DNA of 7,086 nucleotides from Chloroflexota bacterium. GTDB taxonomy: Bacteria > Chloroflexota > Limnocylindria > Limnocylindrales > CSP1-4. Of this stretch, positions 1 through 4,195 are shown piece by piece. The notes beneath the pieces were generated by a model, which searched no databases, was not told the origin of the DNA, and was given only the letters and a program-made list of their open reading frames with translations. The stretch spans positions 1-7,086 of the forward strand of contig JAJYJR010000301.1 in the NCBI GenBank assembly GCA_021789355.1, read 5' to 3'. Within the stretch, counting starts at the first letter, position 1; each line of letters starts with the position of its first letter. Both the position numbers and the translations under genes were made by a program.

Positions 1-1516
1 CGCCGCGAGCGAGCTGCTCGCCGGGGTCATCCCGGGAGCCCCGTCGCTGGTCGTCGCGGCGGGAACCCTCGTGATCGCCGTGCAGCCGCCCGGCGCGAAG
101 GACCTCGTCGCGACCCTCTTCGGCACCAACGACAAGACCGCGCTGAACGTCGCGGTCGTCGTGGTGGCGTTGCTCGTGGCGGCGGCTGCCGGGATCCTTG
201 GCCGCAGCAGCTTCGGTCGCGCATGGCGCATCTTCGCCGCGTTCGGGTTCGTGGCCTTCGTCGCCGCGCTCCTGCAACCGCTCGACCCGGCACCGCTGGC
301 CGCGTTGAACGCCCTGATGGCCACGGCAGCTGGCGTCGGCACGCTCCGCGTCCTCCTGGCGGACGCCGGGTTCCTGGCCCCACTGGCTCTCCGCGCTGGC
401 GCTGCCGGGCGGCCCGACCTTGCCCCTGCCGCCCCTGCGATGCTGGACTGGGACCGGCGACGCTTCCTTCTGCGATCCGGCGGCTTCCTGGGCGGTGCCC
501 TCGCCCTGGGCGCCCTCGGCCACCTGCTCGTCGACCGTCAGCACCCGTCGAGCGCCCCCGTGTCGGCGAACCTTCCGGTGCCCACCGAGGTGGTGCCGCC
601 CCTGTCCGCCGCAGAATCGCTGTCCGCGCCGGGCCTCACCCCGCTGGTCATCCCCAACGACCAGTTCTACCGCATCGACACCGAGCTGCTGGTGCCGCAG
701 GTGGACACCTCCAGCTGGCAGCTCAGGGTGACCGGCCTGGTCGACCACCCCCTCACGCTCACATACGCGGAGATCCTTGCGCTGCCGCTCTTCGAGCAGT
801 ACGTGACCCTCTCGTGTGTGAGCAACGTGGTGGGCGGGAACCTCATCGGCAACACGCTCTGGACCGGGGTGCACCTCAAGCAGGTGCTCGCCGCGGCCGG
901 CGTGCAGCCCGGCGCCACCCAGATCGTCGGCCGTTCGGTCGACGGGTTCACGGTCGGGTTCCCCACCGCCTGGGCGCTCGATCCGGCCAGGGAGCCGATG
1001 ATCGCGGTTGGCATGAACCGCGTCCCGCTGCCCGCCGAGCACGGCTACCCGGCGCGCCTGATCGTGCCCGGACTGTTCGGCTACGTGTCCGCCACCAAGT
1101 GGCTCTCCGAGATCGAGCTGACCACGCGGGAGGCGTTCGACGCGTACTGGGTGCGCCTGGGCTGGGCCAAGGACGGCCCGATCCTGACCGAGTCGCGCAT
1201 CGACCATCCCGCCGACGGGGCGGGCCTGGCCGCCGGGACGGTCGACATCGACGGGCTCGCCTGGGCGCCGGACCGCGGGGTCCAGCGCGTCGAGGTCCGG
1301 GTGGACGGCGGGCCCTGGCAGAGCGCCCTCCTCAGCCGCGCCATCTCGAAGGCGACCTGGGTGCAGTGGATGCTGCGCTGGCAGGCGACGCCGGGCACGC
1401 ACACCATAGAGGTCCGAGCGACGGACGGGACGGGCGCGGTGCAGACGGCGACGCCGGGCGGCCCCGCGCCGGCGGGCGCGACAGGGTACGACCAGGTGCA
1501 GGTGACCGTGACCTGA
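1..1516 (+). CDS. Membrane-anchored molybdopterin-dependent oxidoreductase (sulfite oxidase fold), 5' end missing
   Basis: The reading frame is open from base 2 to the TGA at 1514-1516 (504 residues visible), so the true start lies upstream. The GTG at 71 is probably internal, because residues before it (ELLAG...SLVVAAGTLVIAV) read as normal membrane protein. Numbering from base 2, hydrophobic helices lie near 47-66, 76-92, 100-119 and 159-176. A twin-arginine motif (DRRRFLL, about 151-157) sits just before the last helix. An oxidoreductase Moco domain follows (about 205-400), with Cys272 in LSCVSNVVGG as the expected molybdenum ligand, then WTGVHLK and GLFGYVSATKW. The last ~90 residues (GTVDIDGLAW to HTIEVRATDGTGAVQT) match the Ig-like Moco dimerisation domain. 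Family knowledge places the catalytic domain outside the membrane. The substrate cannot be read from sequence; sulfite or another S/N-oxide is possible. A hairpin and a separate downstream promoter suggest it is not co-transcribed with marR. Confidence 0.9.
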   Translation, partial: AASELLAGVIPGAPSLVVAAGTLVIAVQPPGAKDLVATLFGTNDKTALNVAVVVVALLVAAAAGILGRSSFGRAWRIFAAFGFVAFVAALLQPLDPAPLAALNALMATAAGVGTLRVLLADAGFLAPLALRAGAAGRPDLAPAAPAMLDWDRRRFLLRSGGFLGGALALGALGHLLVDRQHPSSAPVSANLPVPTEVVPPLSAAESLSAPGLTPLVIPNDQFYRIDTELLVPQVDTSSWQLRVTGLVDHPLTLTYAEILALPLFEQYVTLSCVSNVVGGNLIGNTLWTGVHLKQVLAAAGVQPGATQIVGRSVDGFTVGFPTAWALDPAREPMIAVGMNRVPLPAEHGYPARLIVPGLFGYVSATKWLSEIELTTREAFDAYWVRLGWAKDGPILTESRIDHPADGAGLAAGTVDIDGLAWAPDRGVQRVEVRVDGGPWQSALLSRAISKATWVQWMLRWQATPGTHTIEVRATDGTGAVQTATPGGPAPAGATGYDQVQVTVT

Positions 1517-1523
1517 GCGTGCG

Positions 1524-1553
1524 CCGCAGGGCCTGCGGTCCCGTTTAGTTTCT
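1524..1553 (+). terminator. Candidate intrinsic terminator after the molybdoenzyme gene
   Basis: Seven bases after the stop codon there is a perfect inverted repeat, CCGCAGG-G-CCTGCGG (1524-1538). As RNA it would fold as a 6-bp stem with a GGC loop. It is followed by TCCCGTTTAGTTTCT, a T-rich stretch that stands out in this GC-rich DNA but is interrupted by other bases. Position and shape fit a weak rho-independent terminator. The same palindrome could instead be a protein-binding site upstream of marR. Confidence 0.45.
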
Positions 1554-1562
1554 ATATGGAAC
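1548..1562. promoter_or_regulatory. Imperfect inverted repeat, possible MarR operator
   Basis: GTTTC-TATAT-GGAAC has arms that pair at four of five positions around an AT-rich centre. It lies 9-23 bases upstream of the -10 element of the marR promoter, over the expected -35 region. MarR proteins commonly bind short, AT-rich palindromes overlapping their own promoter, so autoregulation is plausible. The match is short and no second copy was found in front of the ATPase gene, so this is only a candidate. Confidence 0.3.
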
Positions 1563-1566
1563 GTAT

Positions 1567-1577
1567 CTGCTATGCTG
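1567..1577 (+). promoter_or_regulatory. Promoter -10 region of marR-clcA, leaderless type
   Basis: CTGCTATGCTG contains a TATGCT -10-like hexamer at 1571-1576. The ATG at 1583 begins only six bases after it, so transcription would start at or next to the start codon. The region has no Shine-Dalgarno sequence. The same element (one base different) occurs at the same distance from the ATPase start, which supports it. No good -35 hexamer is visible; GTTTCT at 1548-1553 is at the right distance but weak. Confidence 0.55.
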
Positions 1578-1582
1578 CGAGC

Positions 1583-2014
1583 ATGGAGACGATCACCGCG
1601 ATCGACGCGCTCGAGTCGCTGGCCGTCGGCTCGGTCGCCGTCACGACGCTGGCCCTGGCGCAGGCGGGCGTCGAGCTGACGTTCGCGCAGTGGCGCGTGC
1701 TGATGGTGGTCGCCGACGGAGCGGACGGCGCGACCGTGAGCGAGATCGCCGCGGCCATCGGCTCCGCGACATCCCCCGCGAGCCGGCTGGTCACGCGCAT
1801 GCGGGACCGCGGGCTGGTGCTCACCCAGAAGGACGCGCACGACCACCGGGCGACGCGGGTCCACCTGAGCAAGCGCGGCGGGGCGGTTCGGGACCGCGTG
1901 GTGGCCCGGAGACGCGAACTGCTCGCTTCGACGCTGGAGCGGCTCCCGCCGTTCGCTCCGCCGGTTGCCCGAGCGCTCGGCGACCTCGGCGTCGCGCTGC
2001 GGGTCACGCCGTGA
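1583..2014 (+). CDS. MarR-family transcriptional regulator
   Basis: This 143-residue protein has the usual MarR length and layout. An N-terminal dimerisation helix (residues 5-30) is followed by a winged helix-turn-helix (about 36-100). The recognition helix region is about 61-79 (SATSPASRLVTRMRDRGLV), and the family's wing motif is present as D87-H-R-A...LSKRG. A C-terminal helical segment follows. The ATG at 1583 is preferred over the in-frame ATG at 1556 because a -10 element sits directly before it and the extra nine residues (MERICYAAS) look unlike the family. The stop codon overlaps the GTG start of the ClC gene, so the two are probably co-translated, and MarR is a likely regulator of itself and of the channel. 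MarR proteins usually respond to phenolic ligands or redox signals. No cysteine is present in the 143-residue form, so a thiol switch is unlikely; the inducer is unknown. Confidence 0.85.
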   Translation: METITAIDALESLAVGSVAVTTLALAQAGVELTFAQWRVLMVVADGADGATVSEIAAAIGSATSPASRLVTRMRDRGLVLTQKDAHDHRATRVHLSKRGGAVRDRVVARRRELLASTLERLPPFAPPVARALGDLGVALRVTP

Positions 2015-4128
2015 GTCCCATCAGCGGCGCGATCCCCTGGCGCCTGCGCGCGACGGCGCTACTGCTGGCCATCCGTCGCCGGATCCGCGCCGCGCCCTAC
2101 CTCCGGAAGTGGGTGATCCTGGGAGCCTTGATCGGCGCGGTCGCCGGCGTCGGCGCGGTCGTCTTCTTCACGTCGCTCGAACTGGGTACGCACCTCTTCC
2201 TCGGCCTCATCGCCGGGTACTACCCGCCCGGCCCGGCGGGCGAAGGCGCCGCTCCCATTACCGCCGTCGCCCGGCCGTGGCTGCTGCCCGTCGTGGTCGG
2301 CCTGGGCGGGCTCATCTCGGGCGCCATCGTGTTCCGCTTCGCCCCGGAGGCCGAAGGGCACGGCACCGACGCCGCCATCGCCGCCTACCACCACGGGCCG
2401 CGGCGCATCCGGGCGCGCGTCCCGCTCGTGAAGATCGTGGCGTCCGCGATCACCATCGGCTCCGGCGGTTCCGCGGGCCGCGAGGGACCGACCGCCCAGA
2501 TCAGCGCCGGATTCGGCTCGTTCCTGGCACGGCTGCTCGACCTGGACGCCCGCGATGCCCGGATCGCCGTCGCCGTGGGGATCGGATCGGGCATCGGGTC
2601 GATCTTCCGCGCACCGCTGGGGGGTGCCGTGCTGGGCGCCGAGATCCTGTACCGCGACGACGTGGAGGCGGAGGCGCTGGTCCCCTCCTTCATCGCGTCG
2701 ATCGTGGGCTACTCGATCTACGGCAGCGTGGAGGGCTTCGCCCCGATCTTCGGCGAGCAGGCGCACGCCACGTTCAGCCAGCCGAGCCAGCTCGTCTACT
2801 ACGCCCTGATCGGGATCGCCGCCGGCCTGGTCGGGCTGCTCTACGTCCGGACGTTCTACGGGCTGACGCGTTGGTTCCGGGGCTGGAGCATCCCGCGCGC
2901 GCTGCGTCCCGCCATCGCGGGCGTCGCCGTGGGACTCATGGGGATCGTGCTCCCGGGCGCTCTCGGCACGGGCTACGGCTGGCTCCAGTCGGGGTTCAGC
3001 ACCCAGCTGCTGGGCATTCCGCTCTGGGTGATCCTGCTGCTGCCGTTCGCGAAGGTCCTCGCCACCTCGCTCAGCATCGGGTCCGGCGGGTCCGGCGGGA
3101 TCTTCGGCCCGGGCATGGTGATCGGAGGCCTGCTCGGCGCCGGCATGTGGCGGGTGCTCGAGCCGATCGCGCCCGGGGTTCCTGCCGATCCGGCGCCGTT
3201 CACGATCGTGGCGATGATGGCGCTCTTCGGGAGCGTCGCCCACGCGCCGCTGGCGGTGATGCTGATGGTGGCGGAGATGACCGGCAACCTCTCGATGCTG
3301 GCCCCGGCCATGGTGGCGGTGGGGCTCGCGACGTTCGTGGTGGGCGAGGCGTCGATCTACCAGAACCAGTTGCGGGACCGGAACGAGTCGCCAGCCCACC
3401 AGTACCGCTCGGCCATGCCGCTGATGGCGTCGATCACCGCCGGGCAGGCGCTGCGGGTCGCCCGCTGCGTCGCCGACCCGGACGAGCCGGCCGGCACGGC
3501 GCTGCAGCGGGCGCAGTACACCCACGTCCCCGGCATGCCGGTGGTCGACGCGGCAGGCCTGTTCACCGGGATCGCCTCGCTGGGCGCACTGGAACAGGCC
3601 GACCCCGCCAGCCCGGTCGGCTCGCTGGTGGACACCTCGTATCCGTCGGCACAGAGCGGCGACGGGCTCGACCAGGCCCTGGAGGAGATGAGCGACAACG
3701 AGGCCAGCTGGCTCCCCGTGGTCGATGAGGGACGGCTCATCGGCGTGCTGAGCGTGCGCGACGTGATGCGCGCCTATCGCCGAGCCATGAAGGGGAACGT
3801 GCGCGAGCTGCGCGGCCCGAGCGAGGCTGGGACGATCGTGGAGGCCACACTCGCGCCGGGATCGCCGCTGGTAGGTGCCACGATCGCGGCGGTCCCCTGG
3901 CCGCGCGACAGCGTGGCGGTGGCCATCGAGCGGGGGCAGGCGCTGGTGGTGCCGCGCGGCGGGACCGTGCTGGCCGCGGGCGATCGGCTGAGCGTGTTCG
4001 CGACGCCGGGCGCCGTGGGCGACGTTCGTGCGCTGCTCGGCGGCGGGCGCGGGCCTGCCGTGCCGGCCGCGGAGTCTGGGCCATCCGCGGAGTCCGGGCC
4101 CACGACAGTCACGACCGAGGCGACCTGA
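2011..4128 (+). CDS. clcA: ClC-type chloride channel/transporter with CBS pair and TrkA-C domain
   Basis: A 705-residue protein. The GTG at 2011 overlaps the marR stop (GTGA), fixing the likely start; the longer open frame upstream runs antiparallel to marR sense and is not used. Residues ~30-450 form the polytopic ClC core. It contains GREGP (Glu158 is the gating glutamate) and GSGGSGGIFGP (GIFGP 363-367). The first family motif GSGIP is replaced by EGHGTD (115-120). The position of the internal proton glutamate of E. coli ClcA (second E of its IEEM) appears to be Ile212, next to Glu211. Two CBS domains span about 471-590; only the second keeps the Asp (D584 in LSVRD) typical of nucleotide ribose contact. 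A TrkA-C/RCK-C domain follows (about 605-675), then a Gly/Ser/Pro-rich tail. It should move chloride or a similar anion across the inner membrane under cytoplasmic ligand control. Channel or H+-coupled exchanger, and exact anion, are undetermined. The gene symbol is by family only. Confidence 0.9.
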   Translation: MSPISGAIPWRLRATALLLAIRRRIRAAPYLRKWVILGALIGAVAGVGAVVFFTSLELGTHLFLGLIAGYYPPGPAGEGAAPITAVARPWLLPVVVGLGGLISGAIVFRFAPEAEGHGTDAAIAAYHHGPRRIRARVPLVKIVASAITIGSGGSAGREGPTAQISAGFGSFLARLLDLDARDARIAVAVGIGSGIGSIFRAPLGGAVLGAEILYRDDVEAEALVPSFIASIVGYSIYGSVEGFAPIFGEQAHATFSQPSQLVYYALIGIAAGLVGLLYVRTFYGLTRWFRGWSIPRALRPAIAGVAVGLMGIVLPGALGTGYGWLQSGFSTQLLGIPLWVILLLPFAKVLATSLSIGSGGSGGIFGPGMVIGGLLGAGMWRVLEPIAPGVPADPAPFTIVAMMALFGSVAHAPLAVMLMVAEMTGNLSMLAPAMVAVGLATFVVGEASIYQNQLRDRNESPAHQYRSAMPLMASITAGQALRVARCVADPDEPAGTALQRAQYTHVPGMPVVDAAGLFTGIASLGALEQADPASPVGSLVDTSYPSAQSGDGLDQALEEMSDNEASWLPVVDEGRLIGVLSVRDVMRAYRRAMKGNVRELRGPSEAGTIVEATLAPGSPLVGATIAAVPWPRDSVAVAIERGQALVVPRGGTVLAAGDRLSVFATPGAVGDVRALLGGGRGPAVPAAESGPSAESGPTTVTTEAT
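4067..4102 (+). repeat. Two-copy 18-bp tandem repeat in the ClC C-terminal tail
   Basis: Units at 4067-4084 and 4085-4102 match at 15 of 18 bases (CCGCGGAGTCYGGGCC core). They encode two copies of the peptide AESGP(S/T) in the disordered-looking tail after the TrkA-C domain. The repeat keeps the reading frame, so it looks like a local duplication that lengthened a tail of little structural importance. Confidence 0.6.
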
Positions 4129-4156
4129 CGAGGCCTGCGGCAAAGCCTGTAGCGCC

Positions 4157-4180
4157 GGCTGTCCGCCCGCGCGGACCGCT
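4157..4180. promoter_or_regulatory. Hairpin/inverted repeat upstream of the ATPase promoter
   Basis: GTCCGC-CCGC-GCGGAC (4161-4176) is a perfect 6-bp inverted repeat with a 4-base loop. After one T/C mismatch, pairing continues for two more G-C pairs and a G-T pair. It lies in the 67-base gap between the ClC stop and the ATPase start and covers the expected -35 region. There is no T-tract, so an intrinsic terminator is unlikely; an operator is possible. In DNA this GC-rich such repeats also arise by chance. Confidence 0.35.
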
Positions 4181-4189
4181 GCTACGCTG
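4179..4189 (+). promoter_or_regulatory. Promoter -10 region of the Mg2+ ATPase gene, leaderless type
   Basis: CTGCTACGCTG contains TACGCT at 4183-4188, seven bases before the GTG at 4196. It matches the element before marR at 10 of 11 bases and has the same spacing to the start codon. This indicates a separate transcription start for the ATPase and an mRNA with almost no 5' leader. There is therefore no room for an mgtL-like leader peptide or M-box riboswitch as found upstream of mgtA in other bacteria. No convincing -35 hexamer is visible. Confidence 0.5.
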
Positions 4190-4195
4190 GGCAGC

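Noticed and set aside
223..1548. 441-residue plus-strand frame within the molybdoenzyme gene
   Set aside because: It is an out-of-frame shadow rich in Arg, Pro and Ala. The overlapping frame has clear Moco-domain motifs.
1556..1582. Alternative marR start at ATG 1556
   Set aside because: It would translate through the -10 element and overlaps the operator-like repeat. The added residues have no family support.
1690..2010. N-terminal extension of the ClC frame inside marR
   Set aside because: The extension is Arg/Gly-rich and overlaps marR in another frame. The GTG at 2011 gives a normal ClC N-terminus and a typical stop/start overlap.
1965..3728. 587-residue plus-strand frame within clcA
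   Set aside because: It is a frame-shifted shadow of the ClC gene composed mostly of Arg, Gly, Pro and Ala.
4028..4195. Upstream extension of the ATPase frame into the clcA 3' end
   Set aside because: The extra residues are Pro/Arg/Cys-rich and unlike any P-type ATPase N-terminus. The GTG at 4196 is supported by the -10 element.
4129..4195. Mg2+ riboswitch or leader peptide before the ATPase gene
   Set aside because: The gap is only 67 bases and the promoter sits next to the start codon, leaving no leader. Short pairings such as AGGC/GCCT at 4131-4148 are too weak to count.
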